DNA from: Flavobacterium sp. CBA20B-1
GTDB lineage: Bacteria; Bacteroidota; Bacteroidia; Flavobacteriales; Flavobacteriaceae
DNA: 64,000 bases
NCBI RefSeq assembly: GCF_028473145.1
Contig: NZ_CP092370.1
Location: forward strand, 124,001-188,000
Reading direction: 5' to 3'
The notes beneath the pieces are model-generated. The model did not search any database and had not been told where the DNA came from. It saw only the letters and a program-made list of their open reading frames with translations. Shown in pieces: positions 44,500 to 54,291 of the stretch (the first letter of the stretch is position 1; the number at the start of each line of letters is the position of its first letter). The translations under genes were made by a program, and so were the position numbers.

Positions 44500-45885
44500 A
44501 TGAAACAAATAAAAAATATCACCTGTATTGGTGCAGGTTATGTGGGCGGCCCAACGATGTCGGTAATCGCTCAGAAAAACCCTGACATCACTGTTACAGT
44601 TGTTGATCTAAATGAAGCACGTATAGCAGCGTGGAATGATAGTGATTTATCTAAATTACCTATTTATGAACCTGGGCTTGATGCGATTGTCTCAGAAGCT
44701 CGTGGTAGAAATCTTTTCTTTTCTGCAGATGTAGAACAGGCAATTCAACAAGCAGATATGATTTTTATTTCTGTAAACACACCCACCAAAACTTATGGAA
44801 AGGGTAAAGGACAGGCTGCCGATTTAAAATTCATTGAATTATGTGCCCGTCAGATTGCTGCAGTTGCTACAAATGATAAAATTGTGGTAGAAAAATCAAC
44901 CTTACCGGTACGTACCGCAGAAGCTTTAAAAAGCATTTTGCACAATACAGGTAATGGTGTTAATTTCCATATTCTCTCAAATCCAGAATTCTTGGCAGAA
45001 GGAACTGCTATTCAAGATTTACAAAACCCGGATCGGGTATTAATTGGTGGTGAAAATGAAGAAGCTATTCAAGCTTTGGTAAACATTTATGGCACTTGGG
45101 TGCCTCAAGAGAAAATCATTACTACAAATCTATGGTCTTCAGAATTGTCTAAATTAGTAGCAAATGCTTTTTTAGCGCAAAGAGTTTCAAGTATCAATGC
45201 CATTTCAGAATTATGCGAAGTAACAGGAGCAGATGTGAATGAAGTGGCGTATGCTATTGGAAAAGACAGTCGTATCGGCGCTAAGTTTCTCAAAGCATCA
45301 GTCGGTTTTGGCGGATCTTGCTTTCAAAAAGACATCTTGAACTTGGTTTATATTGCCCGTTCTTATAATTTGCATAAAGTCGCAGATTATTGGGAGCAGG
45401 TTATCATTATGAACGATCATCAGAAGGAGCGCTTTTCCGATAATATTATTAAAACATTGTATAATACCGTAAACGGTAAGAATATCGCCTTTTTGGGGTG
45501 GGCATTCAAAAAAGACACCAATGACACGCGTGAGTCTGCTGCCATTTATGTTGCAGATCACTTGCTAGAGGAAGAAGCATTTATTACCGTATACGATCCA
45601 AAGGTACCAGCTGAAAAAATTTATGCCGATTTAGACTATTTAGGTACACGCTCTCCTGAAGAAAATCGCCGATTGCTAAAGGTGGTAAATGATCCTTATG
45701 AAGCGTGCAACAAAGCACATGCCGTGGCAGTTCTTACCGAATGGGATGAATTTAAAACGTATGATTGGTCAAATATTTATGACAATATGTATAAGCCGGC
45801 GTTTGTGTTTGATGGTAGAAATGTTTTAGATGGTAAAAGTTTAAAAGAGAATGGTTTTGTTCTTTATACCATTGGTGGAGAATAA
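44500..45885 (+). CDS. UDP-glucose 6-dehydrogenase, long type
   Basis: This oxidises UDP-glucose to UDP-glucuronate with NAD. The 461 residues resemble the eukaryote-like UGDH more than the shorter bacterial Ugd: [65 protein letters not shown] and the catalytic Cys274 in [10 protein letters not shown]. The final block ([27 protein letters not shown]) fits too. With the following epimerase it could lead on to UDP-galacturonate. It lies 50 bp after rfbA, in the same operon. Confidence 0.93.
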   Translation: MKQIKNITCIGAGYVGGPTMSVIAQKNPDITVTVVDLNEARIAAWNDSDLSKLPIYEPGLDAIVSEARGRNLFFSADVEQAIQQADMIFISVNTPTKTYGKGKGQAADLKFIELCARQIAAVATNDKIVVEKSTLPVRTAEALKSILHNTGNGVNFHILSNPEFLAEGTAIQDLQNPDRVLIGGENEEAIQALVNIYGTWVPQEKIITTNLWSSELSKLVANAFLAQRVSSINAISELCEVTGADVNEVAYAIGKDSRIGAKFLKASVGFGGSCFQKDILNLVYIARSYNLHKVADYWEQVIIMNDHQKERFSDNIIKTLYNTVNGKNIAFLGWAFKKDTNDTRESAAIYVADHLLEEEAFITVYDPKVPAEKIYADLDYLGTRSPEENRRLLKVVNDPYEACNKAHAVAVLTEWDEFKTYDWSNIYDNMYKPAFVFDGRNVLDGKSLKENGFVLYTIGGE

Positions 45886-45894
45886 TTAAAAATT

Positions 45895-46872
45895 ATGATG
45901 AAAAAAATAATAATTACAGGAGGAGCAGGTTTTATTGGCTCTAATCTAACGGAGTATTTTTTAAACAAAGGTTATTTTGTAAGATGTTTAGATAATTTCT
46001 CTACTGGATATCGTCATAATATCGAAGAATTTTTAGATAATGCTAATTATGAATTGATAGAAGGCGATATTCGTGATATAGAAACATGTCATAAAGCAGT
46101 TGAAGGAATGGATTATGTGTTGCATCAGGCAGCATTGGGTTCAGTTCCTCGTTCGGTAAACGATCCTATCACTTCCAATGAAGTCAATGTTTCTGGGTTT
46201 TTAAATATGTTGGTAGCGGCTAGGGATGGCGGTGTTAAACGTATGATTTATGCCGCAAGTTCATCTACTTATGGCGATTCCGAAGCTTTACCAAAAGTAG
46301 AAGACATCATTGGAAAACCCTTATCACCTTATGCGGTAACCAAATATGTGAATGAGTTGTATGCCGATGTTTTTGCTAAAACATATGGTATGGAGATTAT
46401 TGGCTTACGTTATTTTAATGTGTTTGGGCGTCGTCAAAACACGCGTGGGGCGTACGCTGCTGTGATTCCGTTGTTTACAAAATTATTGATACAACACGAA
46501 AGCCCAACCATCAACGGAACAGGTGAAAATTCTCGTGATTTCACCTATATTGATAACGTCATTCAGATGAACGAACGTGCGATGCTAACCGAAAATCTTG
46601 AAGCGGTAAATACAGTGTACAATACAGCTGTAGGCGATCGCACCAATCTTAATGAATTGGTTAGCTATATCAAAGAGTTTTTAACTACTTATGATGAGTC
46701 TATTGCTGCAATAAAAGTGAATCATGGACCGAATAGGGTAGGTGATATTCCGCATTCTTTGGCATCTGTAGAGAAAGCAAAACAATTATTGGGTTATAAA
46801 CCTACTCACGTGATTAAAGAAGGTTTAAAAGAAGCTGTTGATTGGTATTGGGAGCATAAAGAGATGTTGTAA
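45895..46872 (+). CDS. UDP-sugar 4-epimerase (WbpP/TviC-like SDR)
   Basis: A 325-residue extended SDR. The NAD-binding GGAGFIGSN is at residues 9-17; the catalytic Ser is in AASSSTYGD, and Tyr/Lys in YAVTKYVNE. LRYFNVFGRRQNTRGAYAAVIP is characteristic of the WbpP group, which interconverts UDP-GlcNAc and UDP-GalNAc (or their uronic acids). Translation may start at Met1 or Met2 (45898). It follows the UDP-glucose dehydrogenase after 9 bp; the 4-helix protein gene intervenes before its likely partner dehydrogenase at 47377. Confidence 0.9.
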   Translation: MMKKIIITGGAGFIGSNLTEYFLNKGYFVRCLDNFSTGYRHNIEEFLDNANYELIEGDIRDIETCHKAVEGMDYVLHQAALGSVPRSVNDPITSNEVNVSGFLNMLVAARDGGVKRMIYAASSSTYGDSEALPKVEDIIGKPLSPYAVTKYVNELYADVFAKTYGMEIIGLRYFNVFGRRQNTRGAYAAVIPLFTKLLIQHESPTINGTGENSRDFTYIDNVIQMNERAMLTENLEAVNTVYNTAVGDRTNLNELVSYIKEFLTTYDESIAAIKVNHGPNRVGDIPHSLASVEKAKQLLGYKPTHVIKEGLKEAVDWYWEHKEML

Positions 46873-46873
46873 T

Positions 46874-46951
46874 TTGGAGAAGAGGAGAATTGGAGAAGAG
46901 GAGAATTGGAGAAGAGGAGAATTGGAGAAGAGGAGAATTGGAGAATTAGAG
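46874..46951 (+). repeat. 16-bp tandem repeat
   Basis: Four perfect copies of TTGGAGAAGAGGAGAA (46874-46937) and a partial fifth lie right behind the epimerase stop codon and 18 bp before the four-helix bundle protein gene. Confidence 0.93.
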
Positions 46952-46968
46952 TGTTTATTAAGTAAATT

Positions 46969-47343
46969 ATGGCTAAAATTGTTTGTCATACCGAATTAAG
47001 AGTTTATAAATTATCGTTTGAGTTAGGAATGGAAATTTATGAATTGACCAAAACTTTTCCTCGGGAAGAAATGTACTCGCTTACAGATCAAATCCGTCGT
47101 TCTTCTCGTTCTGTTTCAGGAAATATTGCTGAGGCATGGCGAAAAAGACGTTATCCAAAATCTTTTGTAGCTAAGCTTTCTGATTCGGATGGGGAAGCTG
47201 CAGAAACACAAGTTTGGCTCGAATATGCATTGGGCTGTAATTACATCAGTCAAGAATTGTTTAATGAATTGAATTTAAAATACAATCATTTATTGGGAAT
47301 GCTCGTTTCCATGATGATAAACCCAGATAAATGGTCACTATAA
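46969..47343 (+). CDS. Four-helix bundle protein (23S rRNA intervening-sequence type)
   Basis: A 124-residue helical protein of the S23/IVS family: LRVYKLSFELGMEIYELTKTFPREEMYSLTDQIRRSSRSVSGNIAEAWRKRRYPKSFVAKLSDSDGEAAETQVWLEYALGCNYIS. Such genes were first seen within intervening sequences of 23S rRNA but are found alone, often in polysaccharide clusters, as here. The function is unknown. It is flanked upstream by a short tandem repeat, in a gap otherwise tight within the operon, so it looks like an insertion between the epimerase and the dehydrogenase. Confidence 0.92.
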   Translation: MAKIVCHTELRVYKLSFELGMEIYELTKTFPREEMYSLTDQIRRSSRSVSGNIAEAWRKRRYPKSFVAKLSDSDGEAAETQVWLEYALGCNYISQELFNELNLKYNHLLGMLVSMMINPDKWSL

Positions 47344-47376
47344 TTAAATTTTTTTAAAATATAGCAAATTAACAAA

Positions 47377-48834
47377 ATGGAATCAAGAAATATAGACTTA
47401 TCGTCACAAAGTCACCCCAACACCCAGTCACCTCTTCACAAAATCGCCGTGATAGGTCTCGGATACGTTGGTTTGCCGTTGGCAAGATTATTTGCAACTA
47501 AATATCCGACAGTAGGTTTTGATATCAACCAATCAAGAATAGCAGAATTAAACAAGGGGACAGATAGTACGCTTGAGGTTTCTGATGAGGTGCTACAATA
47601 TGTATTGGTCAATGAAAATCCGTTTTCACACCGCATCACCCCATCACCCAGCCACCCAGCCACCTCCGGTCTCTACTGCTCAGCAAATATCGATGACATC
47701 AAAGAAGCTAATATCTATGTAGTAACCGTTCCAACACCGGTAGATAAAAACAATCGTCCGGATCTTACACCACTTTACAAATCATCTGAAACAGTTGGTA
47801 AAGTGTTGAAAAAAGGTGATATTGTGATTTACGAATCTACCGTATATCCTGGTGTAACTGAGGAAGAATGCATTCCAGTATTGGAGCGAGTATCTGGTTT
47901 AAAATTCAATGTAGATTTCTTTGCAGGATATTCACCAGAGCGTATCAATCCAGGAGACAAAGAACATACCGTAGAAAAAATATTGAAAGTAACCTCAGGT
48001 TCTACGCCCGAGATTGGCAAAATAGTAGATGACTTATACAAATCAGTAATTACCGCAGGTACGCATTTGGCACCAACCATTAAAGTAGCCGAAGCTGCCA
48101 AAGTAATTGAAAACTCTCAGCGCGATATCAATATTGCATTTGTGAACGAACTAGCAAAGATTTTTAATTTGTTAGAAATTGATACGCATGCCGTGTTGGA
48201 AGCAGCCGGAACCAAATGGAACTTCTTGCCGTTTAAACCAGGTTTGGTAGGCGGTCACTGTATTGGTGTTGACCCTTATTATTTGGCTCAAAAAGCACAA
48301 GAAAAGGGCTATCACCCAGAGATTATCTTGGCAGGACGCCGATTGAACGATTCTATGGGCGAATATGTAGCCTCGCAAGTGGTGAAATGCATGATTAAAA
48401 AAGGTATTAATGTAAATGGTGCGAACGTTTTGAATTTAGGTATTACCTTTAAAGAAAACTGCCCCGATGTGCGCAATACCAAAGCCGTAGATGTCATTCA
48501 TCATTTACAAGATTATGGCATCACCGTAACCACCTACGACCCATGGGCTAACCCAGAAGAAGTATTACATGAATATAATTTAGTAAGTCATTCAAATTTG
48601 GACACTGAGCCTGCCGAAGTGTGTCAATCTGAACTTGTTTCAGACCCGAGCAACAGCAAATCGGCGAAGCAATCTCACCCAGTCATCCAGTCACCCAGTC
48701 ACCAATTTGATGCCATCGTCCTAACGGTAGCACATAAAGAGTTTTTAGATTTAGAATTAAATCAATACCTCAAAGACAACGGAGTGGTGTATGATGTGAA
48801 AGGGATTTTAGAAAATAGTGATAATAGGTTGTAA
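47377..48834 (+). CDS. Nucleotide-sugar 6-dehydrogenase (WbpO/TviB-like) with in-frame repeat insertions
   Basis: This oxidises UDP-GlcNAc/GalNAc-type sugars to uronic acids with [17 protein letters not shown] (residues 23-36) binds [16 protein letters not shown] and [13 protein letters not shown] with catalytic Cys295 form the active site, and [18 protein letters not shown] lies in the C-terminal domain. It has 485 residues, about 50 more than usual. The excess sits in three low-complexity Ser/Pro/His/Gln segments at residues 9-22, 83-98 and 404-443, all encoded by short repeats of intergenic type. The catalytic motifs are untouched. The neighbouring epimerase at 45895 is the natural pathway partner. 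Confidence 0.93.
   Translation: MESRNIDLSSQSHPNTQSPLHKIAVIGLGYVGLPLARLFATKYPTVGFDINQSRIAELNKGTDSTLEVSDEVLQYVLVNENPFSHRITPSPSHPATSGLYCSANIDDIKEANIYVVTVPTPVDKNNRPDLTPLYKSSETVGKVLKKGDIVIYESTVYPGVTEEECIPVLERVSGLKFNVDFFAGYSPERINPGDKEHTVEKILKVTSGSTPEIGKIVDDLYKSVITAGTHLAPTIKVAEAAKVIENSQRDINIAFVNELAKIFNLLEIDTHAVLEAAGTKWNFLPFKPGLVGGHCIGVDPYYLAQKAQEKGYHPEIILAGRRLNDSMGEYVASQVVKCMIKKGINVNGANVLNLGITFKENCPDVRNTKAVDVIHHLQDYGITVTTYDPWANPEEVLHEYNLVSHSNLDTEPAEVCQSELVSDPSNSKSAKQSHPVIQSPSHQFDAIVLTVAHKEFLDLELNQYLKDNGVVYDVKGILENSDNRL
47401..47442 (+). repeat. CACCCAGTCACC-type repeat at the 5' end of the dehydrogenase gene
   Basis: The DNA reads as imperfect AGTCACCC / CACCCAGTCACC units and encodes the Ser/His/Pro/Gln-rich residues 9-22 before the NAD motif. 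Confidence 0.75.
47623..47670 (+). repeat. CACCCAGCCACC-type repeat inside the dehydrogenase gene
   Basis: Tandem CATCACCC, AGCCACCC units in frame, encoding residues 83-98 ([14 protein letters not shown]). They fall in a surface loop region between the NAD-binding strands, where homologues have a short turn. Confidence 0.8.
48586..48705 (+). repeat. Mosaic of three repeat types inside the dehydrogenase gene
   Basis: In frame, residues 404-443: first GACACTGAGCCTGCCGAAGT (inverted-repeat type also seen at 43460-43535), then TCTGAACTTGTTTCAGA (near-palindrome), then CACCCAGTCATCCAGTCACC-type units. The frame resumes with [13 protein letters not shown], the conserved end of the family. Confidence 0.82.
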
Positions 48835-48841
48835 GTGATAA

Positions 48842-50257
48842 GTGGAAAAAAACAATCTAAATAAAAGTATAAAAAAAGGTGTAGTCTGGACAGGATTGGA
48901 CTTTGTTGGGAAAGCTGGTTTGCAGTTTCTCTTACAGTTGATATTAGCAAAACTGTTAGTTCCTTCCGATTTCGGAATCATTGGAATGGCAATGGTTTTT
49001 TCTGTGATTATTCAAGCATTTGTTGATTTCGGTTTTGCTTCCGCTTTAATCCAGATGTCCGAAAAAGAAATTACTGAAAAAACGTATAATACAGCCTTTT
49101 GGACGGGTTTCGGACTAAACATTATAGTTTATCTATTGTTATGTTTAATTATCGGTCCTATAGCTGCTAATTTTTATAACGAACCAATATTAATAAAGGT
49201 TTTTCCTATTCTGTCATTAAATATAATATTTAACTCATTTAATATCATTCAATTAGTTAAACTTACAAGAAATCTAGAATTTAATAAATTAGCAGCTGTA
49301 AATTTTATTGGAAATCTAATAGCTTGTGTTGTATCTGTAATAATGGCTTACAATGGTTTTGGATTGTGGAGTATAGCTATAAATGGTGCCGTTATTTCAT
49401 TATCATCATTACCTATATATTTTTATTTCAATAGGTGGTTTCCTAAATTTTTATGGAGTAAAGAGGAATTTGATAAAATATTTGGTTTTGGAGTATTTGC
49501 AACAGGAACTCAATTAACGAATAGTGTGACTTCTCAAATTGATTATCTGCTTATAGGAAAATTAGTCGATAAGCATCATTTAGGACTTTATGCTTTTTCA
49601 TTTCAAATTACCAGTATTATTAGATCAGCCGTGGTAGGTATTATTTCTAAAGTTATGTACCCTATATATGCAAAAATCAGAGATGATAAAAAAGCTTTAA
49701 GAAATTATTATGGACAGATTGTTAAGTTTAATACACTTACGGTTTCTTCTATAATGATTATTTTATTCCTTTATTCAGAGCATTTACTTCAATTAGTATA
49801 TGGTAATAAATGGAATGAAGCAATAGATATTATTCAAATTCTGTCAATAAGTTCAATTGTGACAGTAATGGCTGGTTCAAATACTTCTTTAATTAGAGCG
49901 TTAGGTTATGCCTCTTTAGAATTTAAAATTCAACTTTTTAAGACTATAATCATATATATTCCATCGATAATATTAGGAACATATTTTTACGGTATTGTAG
50001 GAACTGCTTGGAGCATAGTTTTTAATGGAGTCGCTTCTGTTATTATAGCTATGTACTTTATGCGGAAATTAATTGGATTTAATTATTATGATTTGATTAA
50101 ATCAATATACAAAACTGCATTAATATGTTTAATTATTTATGTTGTGTATTTATTTTTGAAAAATAACTTTGTTATAAGTATAATTATTTCCATCACGCTT
50201 ATATTTATATTGTCAAGTTTAGCATATAAAAAAGAATTACAAAAATTAAAATTATGA
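48842..50257 (+). CDS. Polysaccharide flippase (Wzx-like, MOP superfamily)
   Basis: A 471-residue membrane protein with some 12-14 hydrophobic helices over its whole length; GVVWTGLDFVGKAGLQFLLQLILAKLLVPSDFGIIGMAMVFSVIIQAFVDFGFASALIQ is the typical start of the lipopolysaccharide biosynthesis/PST group. It would flip undecaprenyl-linked repeat units to the periplasm for polymerisation by the Wzy-like protein at 52427. The start is GTG at 48842, 8 bp after the dehydrogenase stop; the nearest in-frame ATG is some 50 codons on and would cut off two helices. Confidence 0.9.
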   Translation: MEKNNLNKSIKKGVVWTGLDFVGKAGLQFLLQLILAKLLVPSDFGIIGMAMVFSVIIQAFVDFGFASALIQMSEKEITEKTYNTAFWTGFGLNIIVYLLLCLIIGPIAANFYNEPILIKVFPILSLNIIFNSFNIIQLVKLTRNLEFNKLAAVNFIGNLIACVVSVIMAYNGFGLWSIAINGAVISLSSLPIYFYFNRWFPKFLWSKEEFDKIFGFGVFATGTQLTNSVTSQIDYLLIGKLVDKHHLGLYAFSFQITSIIRSAVVGIISKVMYPIYAKIRDDKKALRNYYGQIVKFNTLTVSSIMIILFLYSEHLLQLVYGNKWNEAIDIIQILSISSIVTVMAGSNTSLIRALGYASLEFKIQLFKTIIIYIPSIILGTYFYGIVGTAWSIVFNGVASVIIAMYFMRKLIGFNYYDLIKSIYKTALICLIIYVVYLFLKNNFVISIIISITLIFILSSLAYKKELQKLKL

Positions 50258-51273
50258 AGAAAAAAATTAAGTATATATATAAACAAATAAAACTAGTATT
50301 ACTAAAGCTATTTTATTCTAATAGAACTCTAGCTAAATTGTATTATTTCTTTTTTGATACTTCTTTTAATAGAGAAATGTTTTCTGTTATTCAAGGAAAG
50401 CGAAGTTATTATAGAATGTCATTGGGTCAAAATCAAAATAAATATCAATTAGTGAGGAATATTCATAAAATAGAGAAAGGTATTTCTATGAAAAATAGAA
50501 GATCAACTTTTGCCTTAGATTTTATAGAAGAGACTGTTGATACCTATTTAAATTTAAGGAATAACTTAAATATTGATTCTCAAATATCTTGGGCTAAAGA
50601 AGTTTTAAATAATTATTTTGATATAACGGATTCTAATAATCCTATTATAGGAAAGATGAAGAAAAAATTTGTTGAAACTGCCGATAACTTTGAGGGACAG
50701 AATATTCCATACAAAAGCAGTGAAAGAGTTGAATCTACAATTTCTTATGATGATTTTTTAATTTTAAGTAAAAGAAGAAGATCTGTAAGATGGTATCAAC
50801 AAAAAGAAGTAAATCTTGACCTTATAAATAAAGCGATAGAATTATCACTCCAAGCTCCAAGCGCTTGTAACAGACAGCCATTTAAGTATTATATAATTAA
50901 AGATGAAAAAATATTAAGAAGATTGTCAAAGTTACCTATGGGGACGACAGGATATGCAGATAATATTCCTCTTTTAATAGCTGTTGTTGGAGATTTAAGT
51001 GCATATTTTGATGAGAGGGATAGACATGTTATTTATATTGATAGTAGTTTATCTGCAATGAGTTTTATTTTAGCGTTGGAAACGTTAGGTTTAAGTTCTT
51101 GTATAATTAACTGGCCTGATATTGAAATAAAAGAAAAAAAGATTCAATCTATATTAAAATTAGATAATAATCAACGAGTAACAATGTTGATAAGTGTTGG
51201 TTATGCAGATCAGGAAGGGTTTATTCCTTTTTCTTGTAAGAGAGATGTTAAAGATGCAATAACAGTTATTTAG
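50254..51273 (+). CDS. Nitroreductase-family protein of polysaccharide locus
   Basis: A 339-residue protein. The N-terminal 160 residues are helical and Lys/Asn-rich and unlike nitroreductases. From about residue 165 (LSKRRRSVRWYQQKEVNLDLINKAIELSLQAPSACNRQPFKYYII) it has the FMN-binding nitroreductase fold, ending with LISVGYADQEGFIPFSCKRDV. Such proteins commonly sit next to pyruvyltransferases in polysaccharide clusters and may modify a sugar or lipid intermediate, but the reaction is unknown. It overlaps the flippase stop by 4 bp (ATGA), showing translational coupling. Confidence 0.88.
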   Translation: MKKKIKYIYKQIKLVLLKLFYSNRTLAKLYYFFFDTSFNREMFSVIQGKRSYYRMSLGQNQNKYQLVRNIHKIEKGISMKNRRSTFALDFIEETVDTYLNLRNNLNIDSQISWAKEVLNNYFDITDSNNPIIGKMKKKFVETADNFEGQNIPYKSSERVESTISYDDFLILSKRRRSVRWYQQKEVNLDLINKAIELSLQAPSACNRQPFKYYIIKDEKILRRLSKLPMGTTGYADNIPLLIAVVGDLSAYFDERDRHVIYIDSSLSAMSFILALETLGLSSCIINWPDIEIKEKKIQSILKLDNNQRVTMLISVGYADQEGFIPFSCKRDVKDAITVI

Positions 51274-51279
51274 ATAATT

Positions 51280-52422
51280 ATGATAGTAGAAATATACGGT
51301 GCTCGTTTTGTAAACAAAGGAGCGGAAATGATGCTATATGCAATAGTAAATAAAATAAAAGAACAATACCCAGATGCAAAATTTGTTTTAAGTTGTTCGT
51401 CTAAAGCAGAGTTTGATTTATTGACTCAGAAAGGTTTTTATAAGAGAATTACTTATAGAAAACATATTTTGGATTTAGGTGATTTAGGGAGGTTTATACC
51501 TAAATCTGTTAGACTAAAAAACAATATCGTATTGGAAAAAGAGATAGATGTTTTCTTTGAGGCTTCTGGTTTTGCTTACGGTGATCAGTGGACTTACAGA
51601 ATGGCAAATTATGTAGCTAATAAATTTGAGAAATTCAAAAGAAATAAAACGAAATTGGTAGTAATGCCACAAGCATTGGGACCGTTTAATAATCAATTAA
51701 ACAACCAACACACAATGCGTTTTATTAATTTGGCAGACTATGTATTTGTTAGGGATAAACAATCTTTTGAGTATCTTGAAAAGTTGGACATAAAACATAA
51801 AAATGTAAAACTGATGCCTGATTTTACAATGTTGCTCAAGCCCCAGGTTGATGAAAAGTATATTCGTTTAAAAGATGCTGTTTTAATCGTTCCAAATAAA
51901 AAAGTAATCACAACTTCTAAACTTCCGAATATTGAAGAACTATATACCGAAATGCTGAAAGAAACTATTTTGAAGTTGAGTTCTAAGGGGATTAGTACAA
52001 TTTTTCTTATTCACGAAGGTGTTGGGGATTATCATGTAGCAGAAGCAATTAACAATAAATTACCTAATCCAATAGAAATTGTATGGGAAAAAGATATATA
52101 TAAACTTAAAGGTATTATTTCGCAAGGTAAAGCATTGATTGGTTCACGCTTTCATAGTTTAGTATCAAGTTTATCTCAAGCAATACCTTCCATTGCGATA
52201 GGTTGGAGTCATAAGTATCAAATGCTTTTTGAAGATTTTAATACTGAAAAAAATATTTTTAAAGTAGATGATAGGAAAGAAGTTTATCTTAATAAAGTAG
52301 ATGAATTTTTTACAGACAATGAATTGCTATCTGAAAAAGAAAATTTGTTGAATCAAAGTGCAGTTCAAAAAGAGAAAATAGACGAGATGTGGCAAATAAT
52401 ATTTGAAAAAATTATCCAATGA
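51280..52422 (+). CDS. Polysaccharide pyruvyl transferase family protein
   Basis: A 380-residue protein of the CsaB/WcaK type, which attaches a pyruvate ketal from PEP to a sugar of the repeat unit. IYGARFVNKGAEMMLYAIVNKI opens the first Rossmann-like half; VMPQALGPFNN, FVRDKQSFEYLEKL, MPDFTMLLKP and the C-terminal GSRFHSLVSSLSQAIPSIAIGWSHKYQML follow as in the family. It is 6 bp after the nitroreductase-like gene. Both are in the middle of the operon. Confidence 0.92.
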   Translation: MIVEIYGARFVNKGAEMMLYAIVNKIKEQYPDAKFVLSCSSKAEFDLLTQKGFYKRITYRKHILDLGDLGRFIPKSVRLKNNIVLEKEIDVFFEASGFAYGDQWTYRMANYVANKFEKFKRNKTKLVVMPQALGPFNNQLNNQHTMRFINLADYVFVRDKQSFEYLEKLDIKHKNVKLMPDFTMLLKPQVDEKYIRLKDAVLIVPNKKVITTSKLPNIEELYTEMLKETILKLSSKGISTIFLIHEGVGDYHVAEAINNKLPNPIEIVWEKDIYKLKGIISQGKALIGSRFHSLVSSLSQAIPSIAIGWSHKYQMLFEDFNTEKNIFKVDDRKEVYLNKVDEFFTDNELLSEKENLLNQSAVQKEKIDEMWQIIFEKIIQ

Positions 52423-52426
52423 TTTA

Positions 52427-53515
52427 ATGGAAAGCTTTTATACAAACTTTTACATACTTTACGGTTTTTTTACACTGATAATATTATTTGATGTATTAGG
52501 CAGTTTTTTTGAAAAAAAACTAATATATATTAAATATCAAAATATAATTATATTCCTATTTTTAGCAGCTTATTATGTCTTATTGTCAACAAGAGATTTG
52601 AGTGTAGGCGTAGATACAGACAGATATTTTCGATTCTACAAAGAAATGTACTTGTACGGAGATTCAATTATAGGGTCTGATATCGGTTTTAATTTATTTA
52701 ATAAGTTGTTAATTACTTGTGGTATTTCGCCTAATAATTACTTATTCTTTTTATCATTATTATTTGTGGTACCTATTTATTATGCAATAAAGCAGTTTAA
52801 GGGTATAAACAAAGTATTTCTATTATGGTTTTTTGCAAGCTTATTTATTTTTATAAGTTTGTCTACAAATGTATTAAGGCAGGGTATAGGTGGTGCGTTT
52901 GTAATATGGGGCATTAGTATATTTTTAAATAGGACAGATGACAATAAAAGATTCCTGATGCCATTAATAATAGCCCCTTTTTTTCACTTTTCTTTATTAT
53001 TAGTTATTTTATTATTTTTTGTGAGTAAGTATGTTAAAAATATTAAAGTAGCTTATGTTATATTATTTATAACAATTGTTTTATCATATATGAAGTTTGA
53101 CCTTAATACAGTTTTATCTAATCTGCCTGTTATTGGAAATTTATTTTTAGATAGAATGGAAGGGTATATGGGAGAAAATGTCAAAAATTATAAAATTGGC
53201 TTTCGTATAGATTTTTTCCTTTTTAATTTGTTTTTTGTTTTTATAGGTCATTATATCTCAAAACTAAAATTTATTAAAAGTAATTATCCTTTATATGGTC
53301 AAATTTACACAACGTATATTTTATTGACTTCATATTTTATATTAATGTTTAATGTACCTTTTTCTGATCGATTTGGAATTTTGTCTTGGACTTTCATTCC
53401 TTTTATTATGTATCCAATTTTTGATTTATCAAGTTTTAAATATAACAATTTAAAATTAGGCTCTGTTATTTTAGGCGTAAGTTTGTTTATAGTATTTAAC
53501 GTATTAGGTATATGA
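52427..53515 (+). CDS. Wzy/EpsG-like polysaccharide polymerase
   Basis: A 362-residue very hydrophobic protein with about ten membrane helices and the EpsG-type segment STRDLSVGVDTDRYFRFYKEMY, followed by LNVLRQGIGGAFVIWGI (residues about 145-165), which is the STNxxRQ motif of the EpsG family. It would polymerise the repeat units delivered by the Wzx-like flippase. The ATG at 52427 lies 4 bp past the stop of the pyruvyltransferase; an ATG at 52403 overlapping that gene is also possible. Function by topology and context, not by a catalytic motif. Confidence 0.85.
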   Translation: MESFYTNFYILYGFFTLIILFDVLGSFFEKKLIYIKYQNIIIFLFLAAYYVLLSTRDLSVGVDTDRYFRFYKEMYLYGDSIIGSDIGFNLFNKLLITCGISPNNYLFFLSLLFVVPIYYAIKQFKGINKVFLLWFFASLFIFISLSTNVLRQGIGGAFVIWGISIFLNRTDDNKRFLMPLIIAPFFHFSLLLVILLFFVSKYVKNIKVAYVILFITIVLSYMKFDLNTVLSNLPVIGNLFLDRMEGYMGENVKNYKIGFRIDFFLFNLFFVFIGHYISKLKFIKSNYPLYGQIYTTYILLTSYFILMFNVPFSDRFGILSWTFIPFIMYPIFDLSSFKYNNLKLGSVILGVSLFIVFNVLGI

Positions 53516-54291
53516 TCTCAATAATAACAACAGTAAAAAACGGTTCTAAATATATTTTAGAAACTTTAGAAAGTATTAAAGACCAAACTTTTAAAGAATT
53601 TGAACATATTATTGTAGATGATGGTTCTACTGATAATACGGTTCAATTATTAGAAGTGTTTCAAAAACAAAATCCCGAATATAAACTTTTTATATTTCAA
53701 CCAGGAAATTTAGGACGTGGAAAAGCTCTAAACTTTGCGGTTTCTAAAGCGAATTTTAATTGGGTAGCAATTATTGATGCTGATGATATCTGGCATCCAC
53801 AAAAGTTAGAAGCTCAAATGACCATATTAAGAAAAAATCCTGATATTACTGTTTTAGCTACTAAGACGGGACTGTTTTCGGATTCTGTGAAGTTTGATAA
53901 TTTTAATAATGGTTTTACATTTGAATTTATCAATCCTAAAAAAATGTTATATAAATCTATTATTTCTCATTCTTCGGTTATAATTAAAAAGAAAGATACT
54001 ATTTATGACGAAAGTAGAACATCTCAGTTTGATGCAGAATTATGGTATAGGTTAGCCTTTGATAAGAAAAAAACATTAGCAATAATAAATCAACAATTAA
54101 ATTTTCATAGGATTCACCAAAATCAATCTTTTGAGGCTTCAAAAGGACAATCATATCAAAAAAATGCTATAAAGTTAAGTGTTACCTATTGTTTAAAAAC
54201 ATTTACTTTGTTTCCAATAATTATTTATCTACTGAAATTTTTATATAGATCGATAGTACCAAGAAAATTAAGGTTTAAAAAAGTGAAATAA
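53512..54291 (+). CDS. Glycosyltransferase family 2
   Basis: A 259-residue GT-A enzyme. ISIITTVKNGSKYILETLESIKDQTFKEFEHIIVDDGSTDNTVQLL is the GT2 N-terminus, and IIDADDIWHP near residue 87 holds the DxD metal-binding motif. A membrane-associated, basic C-terminus (TLFPIIIYLLKFLYRSIVPRKLRFKK) suggests inner-membrane attachment. It overlaps the polymerase stop by 4 bp and its own stop overlaps the next start by 1 bp. The donor and acceptor sugars are unknown. Confidence 0.95.
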   Translation: MISIITTVKNGSKYILETLESIKDQTFKEFEHIIVDDGSTDNTVQLLEVFQKQNPEYKLFIFQPGNLGRGKALNFAVSKANFNWVAIIDADDIWHPQKLEAQMTILRKNPDITVLATKTGLFSDSVKFDNFNNGFTFEFINPKKMLYKSIISHSSVIIKKKDTIYDESRTSQFDAELWYRLAFDKKKTLAIINQQLNFHRIHQNQSFEASKGQSYQKNAIKLSVTYCLKTFTLFPIIIYLLKFLYRSIVPRKLRFKKVK

